Part shown: positions 15,849 to 25,111 of the stretch, one piece after another | Layout: each line of letters starts with the position of its first letter | Numbering within the stretch: the first letter of the stretch is position 1 | DNA from: Fontibacter flavus | GTDB lineage: Bacteria > Bacteroidota > Bacteroidia > Cytophagales > Cyclobacteriaceae | Direction of reading: 5' to 3' | Assembly (NCBI RefSeq): GCF_042432905.1 | Contig: NZ_JBHLWI010000041.1 | Coordinates: forward strand, 1-64,000 | Length of the DNA stretch: 64,000 bases | Translations under genes and position numbers: made by a program | Notes under the pieces: generated by a model | The model's database searches: none | Told to the model about the DNA's origin: nothing | Seen by the model: only the letters and a program-made list of their open reading frames with translations

Positions 15849-18071
15849 CTACCAGTCAACCTTTTCTGCTGTAATCGGCAATTCCCTAACCCTTGTTCCA
15901 GTACAATCAAATACAGCATTGGCAATGGCTGCCGCCACAGGCCCTTGTGCCGCCTCCCCAGCCCCCAAAGGTGGGAGTTCAGGCCGGTTGATGACATGTA
16001 CTTCGACTCCAGGTACATCTTTGGCCCGCAGAATCGGATAACTGTTCCAATCTTTACTTAATATTCCATTTTCATCATACTTGACTGATTCCAACAAGGT
16101 CCAACTGGCAGATTGGATCATGCCCCCTTCAGTTTGATTGATCAGTCCATCTGGATTGATGCACTGTCCGGCTTCAATCACACCGACCATTTTGTTCAAT
16201 TTGAAAGCCTCTTTTTCTGGGACTTTTTCCACTTCTGCCATCACAGCAAAATAGGCAGCGGAGTTTTTGTATTTGGCAAAGGCAATTCCATACCCTTTGT
16301 CCCCTGATCGCTCCAGGGCATTCCAGTTGGTCTTTGATTTCAATTCCTCCAAAACAGCGATAGCCCTTTCATCCTTCAGGTTGTTGATCCGGAATGTGAA
16401 CGGATCAATGCCAGAAGCCTCAGCCAGTTCATCCATAAAAGATTCCAAAGCAAAAATATTGGCGTATGCACCTAAGCCCCTCAATGCAGAGGTTCTTAAG
16501 GGGCCATCATAATTATACAAGCGCAACCTGTGATCGGGTATATCATATATAGGTGTCGCATTCCTATAGGCCCCACCCGAATATCCTCCTTTTGAGAAAG
16601 CAAAAGACTTTTCTAAATGTCTTGCAGCTATAAAGTTTCCAGCTTCACCCCTTGGCCTTGTGCTGTGGGAATCAGACCAGATTTGGCTGTCCCAGGCCTC
16701 GATCTTCCCGTCCTGAGAAACTCCAGCTTCCAATTCCATGATCATTGCAGAACCATATGGTTCCCATTGGTGCTCATCTTCCCTCATCCATTGCAGACGG
16801 ACGTGTTTCCCCGGTAGCTGTTTTGCAATCAGGGCTGCTTCAGCGGAGACATCGTCTGCACCATTATGACCATAACAACCTGAACCAGGTATGCCAATGC
16901 AACGGATTTTTTCCTGATCCATTTGGAAAAGGTCAGTTAATGTGCTTTGCAAAGGATACACTCCCTGGGTAGGTGACCAGACGGTAAGTTGCTCATTCTC
17001 CCATAGGGCCACAGCACAGGAGGGACCAGCTGACCCATGCATGTGGTATGGCCTTTGGTAAGTTGAGCGTATTTTTATCTTAGAAGAATTGATGGTTGGA
17101 CTAATTTTGGAGCTGTCTTCGACCATGAGCGCCTTGCCTTGTTTTGCCTTCATGTCCGTGAAGAGCTTATCAGGAGTAATCTTGATTGGTTCCTCTTCCC
17201 ATTCTGTTTCTGCCCTCAGCTTTTCTAAACCTTTAATGGCCTGATATTCTCTTTTTGCGATTACTGCGATGAAGTTTCCATCTTGGATCACCTTGATTAT
17301 CCCCTCTAGTGATTCAATTGAGGCGATATTGATTTTTTTGATTTTTGCATGATAAGTAGGAGGGTGTAAAACCCTGGCATGAACCATTTCGGGGAATCTC
17401 AGGTCATGGATAAAATGCTGTTTTCCCATCACAAGATTTTTGATATCCTCTCTTGGGATGGGCTTTCCCACATATTTGTATTGGTCAAAATCCAAAAGAG
17501 GTGCTTCTTCTGTAATATTTTTGGTGAAATACTGGCCGTCAACCAATTCCCAGTAAGTGATTTTGTTGTTTTCAGTATCTTGGATCAAGCCATCTTTTAC
17601 TGTCAATTTAGAATAATCCTTATTCCATTTTTCTGCCGCCAATTGTTTTAAAAAATGCTTAGCCTCTGCTGCTGCCCTTCTTATGGCAATGCCACTTCCT
17701 TCGATGGAATTGCTACCTGAAGTATAGCCTTCATTGGCTGTTTGTCCGGTATCCCCATTGATGATATGACATCTTTTCAGATCCACCTCAAGTTCGTCTG
17801 CGGCCATCTGCATCAGTGCAGTACGGATTCCTTGTCCCAGTTCTTTCTTTCCTGTCAATATGGTTACATGTCCATTGGCGTCTAACCTGATCCAAGAATC
17901 AATCAAATCTCTACCCGCATGAGGCCTTTCAGGTATTCCGGTGTATTCATCTAAAAAAGTCTTGTTTTCTTCAATTGGGCTGCATTGGAGGAAAGGAAAC
18001 AGATTGAAGCCGATCAACAAATGGCCAGTTGTTTTCAGGAAGTCCCTTCTATTTGTATACTGAAATTTCAT
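15849..18071 (-). CDS. Molybdopterin-binding subunit of an isoquinoline/aldehyde oxidoreductase (IorB-like)
   Basis: The 740-residue protein belongs to the xanthine dehydrogenase family large subunits. It opens with a twin-arginine signal, NRRDFLKTTG (about 7-16), so it is folded with cofactor and exported to the periplasm. Family blocks include GKKELGQGIRTALMQMAADEL, GYTSGSNSIEGSG, YQRPYHMHGSAGPSCAV, and the C-terminal PPLGAGEAAQGPVAAAIANA, which carries the GxGE motif with the catalytic Glu. It uses molybdopterin to hydroxylate an N-heterocycle or aldehyde; the substrate is not predictable. The 2Fe-2S partner gene ends 3 bp upstream, so this is a two-subunit IorAB-type enzyme that passes electrons to a cytochrome rather than FAD. 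No XdhC-like maturase is seen in the window. Confidence 0.9.
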   Translation of the reverse strand: MKFQYTNRRDFLKTTGHLLIGFNLFPFLQCSPIEENKTFLDEYTGIPERPHAGRDLIDSWIRLDANGHVTILTGKKELGQGIRTALMQMAADELEVDLKRCHIINGDTGQTANEGYTSGSNSIEGSGIAIRRAAAEAKHFLKQLAAEKWNKDYSKLTVKDGLIQDTENNKITYWELVDGQYFTKNITEEAPLLDFDQYKYVGKPIPREDIKNLVMGKQHFIHDLRFPEMVHARVLHPPTYHAKIKKINIASIESLEGIIKVIQDGNFIAVIAKREYQAIKGLEKLRAETEWEEEPIKITPDKLFTDMKAKQGKALMVEDSSKISPTINSSKIKIRSTYQRPYHMHGSAGPSCAVALWENEQLTVWSPTQGVYPLQSTLTDLFQMDQEKIRCIGIPGSGCYGHNGADDVSAEAALIAKQLPGKHVRLQWMREDEHQWEPYGSAMIMELEAGVSQDGKIEAWDSQIWSDSHSTRPRGEAGNFIAARHLEKSFAFSKGGYSGGAYRNATPIYDIPDHRLRLYNYDGPLRTSALRGLGAYANIFALESFMDELAEASGIDPFTFRINNLKDERAIAVLEELKSKTNWNALERSGDKGYGIAFAKYKNSAAYFAVMAEVEKVPEKEAFKLNKMVGVIEAGQCINPDGLINQTEGGMIQSASWTLLESVKYDENGILSKDWNSYPILRAKDVPGVEVHVINRPELPPLGAGEAAQGPVAAAIANAVFDCTGTRVRELPITAEKVDW

Positions 18072-18074
18072 GGC

Positions 18075-18551
18075 TTATAAGTTTGAGGAATTTGCTGCTG
18101 CTTTCTTTACTGCTTTGATAAACCGACTATGTGTACCGCATCTGCAAATGATTTTGTGTAGCGCTTCTCTGATTTCCGACTCTGTGGGATTTTTGTTTTT
18201 TCTGAGAAGATCGAGGGCGGCAATCAACATGCCGTTCACACAATAGCCACATTGGGCTGCCTGTTCTTCAAAAAAAGATTGTTGTAAAGGATGAAGTTTG
18301 TTGTCATTGATGGACAAATTTTCGATCGTTTCTATTTTTTGTCCTTCAAATTGGCCCGAGGGGATTCTGCAGGTATAGGTAGCAGTCCCTTCTATCATCA
18401 CCATACAGGCGCCACATTGGTGAAGACCACATCCGAATTTGGGCCCATTGAGCCCAAAGTCTTCTCTTAACACATAAAGTAAAGGCTCCTCGGGATCAAC
18501 TTCTACTGTTTTTTTCCTGCCATTAACTTCTAATTCTATCTTCTTCATCAT
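18075..18551 (-). CDS. 2Fe-2S subunit of the molybdenum hydroxylase (IorA-like)
   Basis: The 158-residue protein has both iron-sulphur modules of the family. The N-terminal plant-ferredoxin type reads CGLHQCGACMVMIEG with a further Cys near residue 60. The C-terminal four-helix module reads CGYCVNGM and, about 30 residues on, CRCGTHSRFIKA. It transfers electrons from the molybdopterin subunit encoded 3 bp downstream. It has no export signal, as expected for a subunit that rides across with its Tat-targeted partner. Two adjacent ATG codons (18551 and 18548) could serve as start. A perfect 12-bp palindrome about 110 bp upstream is a candidate operator. Confidence 0.92.
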   Translation of the reverse strand: MMKKIELEVNGRKKTVEVDPEEPLLYVLREDFGLNGPKFGCGLHQCGACMVMIEGTATYTCRIPSGQFEGQKIETIENLSINDNKLHPLQQSFFEEQAAQCGYCVNGMLIAALDLLRKNKNPTESEIREALHKIICRCGTHSRFIKAVKKAAANSSNL

Positions 18552-18661
18552 CGTGAAAGAAAAATGTTGAATCTATAAGCTAATAAATTTCAATGCGAAT
18601 TCCAATCAGAAGGAGTTTACGAATGCAATTTGAAGATTAAATTAAGGTATCCGGAAACTAA

Positions 18662-18673
18662 GACATATATGTC
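18662..18673. promoter_or_regulatory. 12-bp palindrome upstream of the molybdenum hydroxylase genes
   Basis: GACATATATGTC is a perfect palindrome 111 bp before the start of the 2Fe-2S subunit. On the minus strand it is immediately preceded by TTTTG-type sequence. A binding site for a dimeric regulator is possible but rests only on symmetry. Confidence 0.3.
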
Positions 18674-18874
18674 AAAATACAGTAACATTTAGATTAATAA
18701 AGCATGTCCTAAGGCTACTTTTTTAAGGCTCCATTGGACCTGTTAGTTAGGGAGCTTCTTAAGCGGGCCTGTCTTCTGTGCATCCAAAGTAGGTTTTTCT
18801 GCTGGAGCATGCCAGGCCTGTCAGCTTGGCTATGTCAGGCGGGATCTAACCGCTTTCATAGGTTTGCTTTAAAT
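18674..18874. other. Intergenic spacer between the Mo-hydroxylase pair and tRNA-Cys
   Basis: No convincing gene is present. The stretch 18735-18845 is richer in G and C than its surroundings and carries short inverted words such as GCCTG and CAGGC. It matches none of the repeat families found elsewhere in the window. Confidence 0.4.
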
Positions 18875-18902
18875 AAAAAAAGCATCTCTTGTGAAGATGC
18901 TT
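18875..18902 (-). terminator. Terminator of tRNA-Cys
   Basis: On the minus strand AAGCATCT pairs with AGATGCTT (18895-18902 with 18880-18887) around a 7-nt loop, followed by a run of T. It starts 7 bases after the tRNA 3' end. Confidence 0.85.
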
Positions 18903-18908
18903 ATAAGG

Positions 18909-18979
18909 AGGTCGCGAGCGGATTCGAACCGCTGTACAAGGTTTTGCAGACCTCTGCCTAGCCGCTCGGCCACGCGACC
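18909..18979 (-). tRNA. tRNA-Cys (anticodon GCA)
   Basis: The 71-nt minus-strand sequence folds as a cloverleaf. The acceptor stem is GGTCGCG with CGCGACC. The D arm contains GCCGAGCGGCTAGGC. The anticodon stem GAGGT/ACCTT encloses loop CTGCAAA with anticodon GCA. The T arm is GCGGTTCGAATCCGC. The discriminator base is T (U73), the cysteine identity base. CCA is not encoded. Confidence 0.95.
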
Positions 18980-19273
18980 CTGTCTGAATCGGAATGCAAA
19001 TGTAGAAATTCTGATCTTTTTTACAAAAGATAGACTAAAAATTATCTTTAAACAATCAGAGTAATTTATAAAAACCATCAATAATATTTATTCCAATGTG
19101 AGGAGACAATCCAGTCAGGTCTTGACATAGCGCAGAATATCCGAAGATTATTTTATTTATAATGATTCTAAATTGATTTTAAACTCTTAGAACCTGATGT
19201 AAATGATTTAAAATCAGTGTATTATTATTGTCGTATCTCTTTTTTTTCAATACTTGTTTGAGTTTGTGTTAAG
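18980..19273. other. Spacer upstream of the respiratory operon
   Basis: AT-rich sequence between tRNA-Cys and the act promoter. I see no ORF, repeat or further hairpin that can be supported in it. Confidence 0.4.
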
Positions 19274-19304
19274 TTTGAAAAATAGAATCGGGGTAGTACA
19301 TTTG
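19274..19304 (+). promoter_or_regulatory. Consensus Bacteroidota promoter of the act-cox operon
   Basis: TTTG at 19274-19277 and TACATTTG at 19297-19304 are separated by exactly 19 bp, a full match to the TTTG-N19-TAnnTTTG promoter of this phylum. It lies 48 bp before the actA start and is the only strong promoter I see for the long gene series that follows. Confidence 0.85.
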
Positions 19305-19351
19305 CAGTGTTTATTAAAAACTTGCACCAAACTGTTTAATAAGTAATAAAT

Positions 19352-20611
19352 ATGTCGATCAAGCGCTCATTAACAAGTGTTCCTTTGAGGTTAAGCACCC
19401 TGGCGATGCTGTTCTTCCTACTATTAGGAACACAGGTCTACGCGGCTAATCCCGAGGTTTCTGACAGCGAAGAAGCAATTTCGGCTGGAAAGTCAGTTTT
19501 CAATGCCAATTGTAAAACTTGCCACCAATTAGACCGAAAGGCTGTAGGTCCAGCATTAAGAGGACTTACAGACCGTCGTTCTATTGACTGGGCTAAGAAA
19601 TTCATCCGTAACTCACAAGCGTTAATTGCATCCGGTGATGCAGATGCTGTCGGTATTTACAATGAATTCAACCAACTCGTAATGCCAAACCATGAGTTCC
19701 TATCAGATGATGATGTGATGAACTTATTGGCTTACATCGAGTATGGGGATAAAGCTGATCCTGCGGCTGCGGCAGCAACCGGTGACGGAGCTCAGGTAGC
19801 AGGTGGAGGCGCCGGTATTCCAAGTGAATACTTGACCATTATTCTCGGTGTTCTGGTTTTGGTTTTATTGTTGATATTAATCGTGTTGGGATTGATTATT
19901 TCTATCCTGACCAAATACCTGAAAAATCAACAACTTGATGCCGAAGATGAAGAGTTCATCAATCAGAAATCAGATTTCAAGAAATTATTCAGATCTGATG
20001 CTTTTGTCATTATTATTACCACTCTGGTAATTGCCCTGGTAGCTAAAACAGCCATAGACGAGCTTTACACTGTAGGTGTTCAACAAGGTTATGCGCCTAA
20101 GCAGCCTATTGCATTTTCTCATCAACTCCACGCTGGACAATATGAGATCGAATGTCAGTATTGCCACACTGGCGTTGAACTGGGTAAGTCAGCCAATATT
20201 CCTTCTGCCAATATTTGTATGAACTGTCATGCCCACATTCAAAATGTAGGTGGTCAGGAGGGCATTTCTCCGGAAATTGCCAAAATTTATGCAGCTGTTG
20301 ATAATAATCAACCTATTGAATGGGTAAGAGTTCACAACCTTCCGGACCTTTCTTATTTCAACCATGCGCAGCACGTAGCTGTAGGTGGTGTAGAATGTCA
20401 GACATGTCATGGACCAATCGAAGAGATGGAAGTTGTTTATCAGCATAGTTCATTGACTATGGGATGGTGTATCGACTGTCACAGACAGACTGATATCAAA
20501 TCACAGGGCAACGAATACTATGATAAATTGGTGCAATTACACAGCGGTTCCAAAGATGCTTTGAAAGTGAAAGACATCGGTGGTTTGGAATGTGCTAAGT
20601 GCCACTATTAA
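19352..20611 (+). CDS. actA: Alternative complex III subunit ActA (multihaem cytochrome c)
   Basis: The 419-residue protein has a signal peptide (ending TQVYA, residue 31), a mono-haem cytochrome c domain with CKTCH at 54-58, a TM helix near 160-187 and a second near 218-237. The C-terminal multihaem region contains CQYCH, CMNCH, CQTCH, CIDCH and CAKCH. ActA is the electron outlet of the quinol:electron acceptor complex ACIII on the periplasmic side. Six CxxCH motifs are seen, whereas the ActA of Rhodothermus marinus is described as pentahaem, so the N-terminal domain is an added module. First gene of the operon, just behind a consensus promoter. Confidence 0.93.
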   Translation: MSIKRSLTSVPLRLSTLAMLFFLLLGTQVYAANPEVSDSEEAISAGKSVFNANCKTCHQLDRKAVGPALRGLTDRRSIDWAKKFIRNSQALIASGDADAVGIYNEFNQLVMPNHEFLSDDDVMNLLAYIEYGDKADPAAAAATGDGAQVAGGGAGIPSEYLTIILGVLVLVLLLILIVLGLIISILTKYLKNQQLDAEDEEFINQKSDFKKLFRSDAFVIIITTLVIALVAKTAIDELYTVGVQQGYAPKQPIAFSHQLHAGQYEIECQYCHTGVELGKSANIPSANICMNCHAHIQNVGGQEGISPEIAKIYAAVDNNQPIEWVRVHNLPDLSYFNHAQHVAVGGVECQTCHGPIEEMEVVYQHSSLTMGWCIDCHRQTDIKSQGNEYYDKLVQLHSGSKDALKVKDIGGLECAKCHY

Positions 20612-20649
20612 TTTAAATCAATTCAGAACTTACTTTTCTTGAATATACA

Positions 20650-23600
20650 ATGAAAGAAAATAAAAAGACCTATTGGAAAGGGTTAGAAGAACTGACAAAC
20701 GATGAGACGTTTGTTAAAAATGCTGAAAGAGAGTTTCCTGAGGGTCCATCAAACCTTGATGGTTCCTCCAGAAGGGACTTCCTTAAATTAATGGGCTTTA
20801 GTTTGGCAGCTGCTTCCTTGGCGGCTTGTGAGGCTCCAGTAAGAAAGGCTATTCCTTATGTCAACAAACCAGTTGACATCAACCCTTCAATTCCTAATTA
20901 TTATGCATCTACTTTTGCCTCAGGGGGTGATTATGCATCTATCGTGGTAAAAACTAGAGAAGGTAGACCTATCAAAATCGATGGTAATGAGCTTTCACCA
21001 ATCACAAAAGGTGGAACAAATGCTATCGTGGAGGCTTCTGTACTTTCCCTTTATGATAAACAAAGATTAGCCGGTCCTCATATCAATGGAGAAAAGTCTG
21101 ATTGGGCAACCTTAGATGCTGAAGTGAAGTCTAAGTTGGCATCTGCGGGTTCGGTTAAGATTGTGACCAACACCATTTTATCCCCATCTACGGAAAAAGC
21201 ATTAGCGCAATTCGCTGAGGTTTTTGGTGGTGCTGAAATTGTTACTTACGATCCATCTTCTACCTATGGTATCACGAAGGCAGCAGAGCTTACTTACGGT
21301 ACAGCCATGCTTCCAACGTATGATTTCTCCAAAGCAAACGTTATCGTTAGCTTTGGTGCTGACTTTTTAGGGACATGGATCTCTCCAATTGAATTTGCAA
21401 AACAATACGGACAAGGCAGAAAAATCACCAAAGAGAAGCCTGTCATGTCCAGACATTTTCAGTTTGAATCCAACCTTTCTTTGACAGGTGCAAATGCTGA
21501 TTACAGAACACCTATCAAACCTTCTCAGAGTGGTTTAGCTATTTTGGCATTATATAACGCAATTGCAAAACAAGCTGGTGCTTCTACTGTTTCGGGAGCT
21601 GCTGTTGAAGTAACATACCTTGACAAAGCGGCTAAAGAACTTTGGGCAAACAGAGGAAAATCTATTGTTGTTTCAGGATCAAACGATCCAAATGTCCAAG
21701 TGGTGATCAATGCCATCAATGATTTGCTTGAAAACAATGGCGCTACAGTAGACTTTTCAAAGCCATCTCACTTCAGAAAAGGTGATGATGCCAAAATGAA
21801 TCAGTTTGTTGCTGATTTGAAAGCTGGAAGAGTTGGAGGAGTTGTATTCTACAACTGTAATCCAGTTTATGATTTTGCTAAAGGTGCCGAACTTGCTGAG
21901 GGTATAGCTAAAGCTAAATTCTCTTTGGCAACTAACTTGACCATGGATGAAACATCTTCTTTGGTACAGTACGCTGCCCCAGATCATCATTACTTAGAAT
22001 CTTGGAATGATTTTAATCCAAGAAAAGGAGAGTACAGTTTGTCTCAACCTACTATTTCTCCTTTGTTTGACACCAGACAAGCACAGGAATCCTTCTTGAT
22101 TTGGGCTGGAAATACAACAAATTATTACGATTTCCTACAGGAGAACTGGAACGCAAGCCTATTCGGTACTCAATCCGAAATCAGCAATTTCCAAGAATTC
22201 TGGGATAGATCTTTGTTCAATGGAGTTTATTCCCTAACAGGTGAGTCTACCCCAGTAGTAGGTTCAGCTGATGTAGCTTCGGCTGCAGCTGCTATTGGAA
22301 AAAGCTATAAAGCAGAAAGTTCTGCTGTTGAATTGGTAGTTTATACTAAAGTTGGTATTGGAACTGGAGCGTATTCTAACAACCCTTGGTTGCATGAAAT
22401 GTCCGATCCTATTTCAAAAGCTACTTGGGATAACTATTTAACTGTATCTCAAAAATGGGCCAATGATAATGGTCTTAAAATGTTTGAAGGTGCAACTCAG
22501 AAAGCCAAAATCACAGTAGGTGATAAATCCTTGATCGTTCCAGTTTTGGTTCAGCCTGGACAGGCTAACGAAACAGTTGGTTTGGCTCTTGGTTATGGCC
22601 GAACTAAAGCCGGTAGGGTAGCTAATGGTGTAGGTGTTAATGCTTACGAATTGTTAGATAGCTCTAAAGGATTCGTAAATTACGACGTGACAGAAGGTGT
22701 AAGTATTGAACTTACTTCTGATACATACAAAATTGCTCAAACGCAAACTCATCAGACCTATATGGGACGTGAGTTTGTCATCCAGGAAGCTACCTTAGGG
22801 GAATACAAAGAAGATGCTTCTGCAGGAAGATACAGACCACAGATTTACAAAGAAGGTGAATTTGTAAAACCATCTAAAATTTCATTGTGGAAAGGTCATC
22901 AATATAGCCAACATCACTGGGGTCTTGCGATTGACATGAACTCTTGTATTGGTTGTGGTGCTTGTACCGTTGCCTGTCAAGTTGAAAACAACGTAGCTGT
23001 TGTGGGTAAGCAAGAGGTTCTCAATAGAAGAGAGATGGCTTGGATCAGAATTGACCGCTATTACAGTTCTCCAGAGGGAGCAAGCTCCAATAAAGAACTT
23101 GAAATGGCTGCTGATAATCCAGAAGTTACTTTCCAGCCGATGATGTGTCAGCACTGTAACAACGCTCCTTGTGAGACTGTATGCCCTGTAGCTGCTACAA
23201 CACACTCTTCCGAGGGTCTTAACCAAATGACTTATAACAGATGTATCGGTACAAGATATTGTGCAAACAACTGCCCTTATAAAGTAAGAAGGTTCAACTG
23301 GTTCAAATATCATGATAACAAGGATTTTGCGTCTGTTAATATGGCTCAAAATGATGACTTGGGTAAAATGGTATTGAATCCGGATGTAACGGTAAGAGCG
23401 AGAGGAGTCATAGAAAAATGCTCTATGTGTGTTCAGAGAATCCAAGCTGGTAAACTGACTGCTAAGAAAGAAGGCAGAAAGGTTCAGGATGGAGACATCA
23501 ACACTGCTTGTGCGACTGCTTGTCCTACCAATGCAATTGTATTCGGTGATATGAATGATCCTAACAGTAAGATCACTCAAATGCTCAAAATTCAGGAAGA

Positions 23601-23724
23601 TACTACTTCAGCGATCAAAGAAGTAAATGAAGAAAGAGCTTACCATGTATTGGAGGAAATCAACGTGAGTCCAAACGTTTGGTATTTCACCAAAATCAGA
23701 AATAAGGATAAATCAGAAGCGTAA
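20650..23724 (+). CDS. actB: Alternative complex III subunit ActB (molybdopterin-oxidoreductase-like plus Fe-S)
   Basis: The 1024-residue protein joins two parts. The first, about 70-720, resembles molybdopterin oxidoreductases, a family role in which ActB is known to lack the cofactor. The second, about 750-990, is a NrfC/PsrB-type ferredoxin with four cysteine clusters: CIGCGACTVACQ, CQHCNNAPCETVCP, CIGTRYCANNCP and CSMCVQR with CATACP. An internal twin-arginine motif (SSRRDFLKLMG, Arg41-42) followed by a lipobox-like LAAC directs it to the periplasmic side. The Fe-S clusters carry electrons from quinol oxidation in ActC towards the haems of ActA and ActE. Lies 38 bp after actA. Confidence 0.95.
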   Translation: MKENKKTYWKGLEELTNDETFVKNAEREFPEGPSNLDGSSRRDFLKLMGFSLAAASLAACEAPVRKAIPYVNKPVDINPSIPNYYASTFASGGDYASIVVKTREGRPIKIDGNELSPITKGGTNAIVEASVLSLYDKQRLAGPHINGEKSDWATLDAEVKSKLASAGSVKIVTNTILSPSTEKALAQFAEVFGGAEIVTYDPSSTYGITKAAELTYGTAMLPTYDFSKANVIVSFGADFLGTWISPIEFAKQYGQGRKITKEKPVMSRHFQFESNLSLTGANADYRTPIKPSQSGLAILALYNAIAKQAGASTVSGAAVEVTYLDKAAKELWANRGKSIVVSGSNDPNVQVVINAINDLLENNGATVDFSKPSHFRKGDDAKMNQFVADLKAGRVGGVVFYNCNPVYDFAKGAELAEGIAKAKFSLATNLTMDETSSLVQYAAPDHHYLESWNDFNPRKGEYSLSQPTISPLFDTRQAQESFLIWAGNTTNYYDFLQENWNASLFGTQSEISNFQEFWDRSLFNGVYSLTGESTPVVGSADVASAAAAIGKSYKAESSAVELVVYTKVGIGTGAYSNNPWLHEMSDPISKATWDNYLTVSQKWANDNGLKMFEGATQKAKITVGDKSLIVPVLVQPGQANETVGLALGYGRTKAGRVANGVGVNAYELLDSSKGFVNYDVTEGVSIELTSDTYKIAQTQTHQTYMGREFVIQEATLGEYKEDASAGRYRPQIYKEGEFVKPSKISLWKGHQYSQHHWGLAIDMNSCIGCGACTVACQVENNVAVVGKQEVLNRREMAWIRIDRYYSSPEGASSNKELEMAADNPEVTFQPMMCQHCNNAPCETVCPVAATTHSSEGLNQMTYNRCIGTRYCANNCPYKVRRFNWFKYHDNKDFASVNMAQNDDLGKMVLNPDVTVRARGVIEKCSMCVQRIQAGKLTAKKEGRKVQDGDINTACATACPTNAIVFGDMNDPNSKITQMLKIQEDTTSAIKEVNEERAYHVLEEINVSPNVWYFTKIRNKDKSEA

Positions 23725-23742
23725 TTAATAATTTTATAAGAT

Positions 23743-25107
23743 ATGCAGGTTACTTCATCCGTACGCGAGCCGCTAATAACGGGCGGTAAAACCCTAAAAG
23801 ACGTCACCCATGATATCTCCAGACAGGTAGAGGGTAAGCCAACTATGGGCTGGCTTCTTGGCCTTTTGGTAGCCGTAGGTGCATTGGCTTTAGGTTTCAT
23901 TGCACTATGGGCAACTCTTTGGGAAGGTATCGGTATGTGGGGGCTCAACAAGACTATTGGTTGGGCATGGGACATCACCAACTTCGTGTGGTGGGTCGGT
24001 ATTGGTCACGCCGGTACGTTGATCTCAGCAGTACTTTTATTGTTCAGACAGAAATGGAGAATGGCAATCAACAGAGCTGCAGAGGCGATGACGATCTTCG
24101 CTGTTATCTGTGCTGCGATGTTCCCGGTAATACACATGGGACGTCCATGGTTGGGTGCTTATTGGGCGCTACCATTGCCTAACACATTTGGTTCTTTATG
24201 GGTTAACTTTAACTCACCGCTTCTTTGGGACGTTTTTGCGATCTCTACTTATTTCTCAGTTTCTTTGGTTTTCTGGTATATTGGCTTGATTCCTGATTTT
24301 GCCACTATTAGAGACAGAGCAACAGGAATAAGAAAGTCCATCTATGGTGCCTTGGCATTTGGATGGGACGGTGCTGCAAAGACATGGAGCAGATATGAGT
24401 CTGTAGCTTTAATCCTTGCTGGTTTGGCTACCCCTCTAGTACTTTCTGTACACACAATCGTTTCCTTTGACTTTGCAACTTCAGTAATCCCTGGATGGCA
24501 TACCACCATTTTCCCTCCATATTTCGTTGCTGGTGCGATCTTCTCTGGGTTTGCGATGGTATTGACGCTGATGATCATCACCAGAAAAGTTTTCAAGCTG
24601 GAAGATTACATTACTCTCGGGCACATTGAATTGATGAATATTGTAATCATCATCACTGGTTCAATTGTAGGTATTGCTTATATCACTGAGTTCTTTATTG
24701 CTTGGTACTCTGGTGTTGCTGCAGAACAGTATGCTTTTGTTAACAGAGCATTTGGTCCTTATTGGTGGGCTTACTGGTCAATGATGACTTGTAACGTAAT
24801 CTCTCCTCAGTTATTCTGGATCAAGAAAATCAGAACCTCAATCATTGCTACCTTCATTTTATCCTTAGTGGTGAATATCGGTATGTGGTTCGAGCGTTTT
24901 GTGATCATTGTAACCTCATTGCACAGGGACTTCCTTCCATCATCATGGGCGATGTTCTATCCGACCCTTTCTGATGTGGGTGTGTATCTGTTTACCTTCG
25001 GGTTGTTCTTCACCTTGTTCTTGTTGTTTGCAAAATTCTTCCCTGTAATCAATATGGCTGAGGTTAAATCTATTGTGAAATCTTCATCTGAAAAAGTAAA
25101 TAAATAA
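23743..25107 (+). CDS. actC: Alternative complex III subunit ActC (NrfD-like quinol site)
   Basis: The 454-residue NrfD/PsrC-type integral membrane protein has about ten TM helices. Features are the conserved FVWWVGIGHAGTLISAVLLL and VIHMGRPW regions and LHRDFLPSSW near the C-terminus. In ACIII, ActC holds the menaquinol oxidation site and may take part in proton movement. It starts 18 bp after actB, in the same operon. Confidence 0.94.
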   Translation: MQVTSSVREPLITGGKTLKDVTHDISRQVEGKPTMGWLLGLLVAVGALALGFIALWATLWEGIGMWGLNKTIGWAWDITNFVWWVGIGHAGTLISAVLLLFRQKWRMAINRAAEAMTIFAVICAAMFPVIHMGRPWLGAYWALPLPNTFGSLWVNFNSPLLWDVFAISTYFSVSLVFWYIGLIPDFATIRDRATGIRKSIYGALAFGWDGAAKTWSRYESVALILAGLATPLVLSVHTIVSFDFATSVIPGWHTTIFPPYFVAGAIFSGFAMVLTLMIITRKVFKLEDYITLGHIELMNIVIIITGSIVGIAYITEFFIAWYSGVAAEQYAFVNRAFGPYWWAYWSMMTCNVISPQLFWIKKIRTSIIATFILSLVVNIGMWFERFVIIVTSLHRDFLPSSWAMFYPTLSDVGVYLFTFGLFFTLFLLFAKFFPVINMAEVKSIVKSSSEKVNK

Positions 25108-25111
25108 AAGC

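Noticed and set aside
18734..18961. 75-residue frame overlapping tRNA-Cys
   Set aside because: It runs into the tRNA on the opposite strand and has no recognisable feature.
22882..23580. 232-residue minus-strand frame inside actB
   Set aside because: It is antisense to the iron-sulphur region of actB, whose cysteine motifs are fully conserved, so it is a codon shadow.
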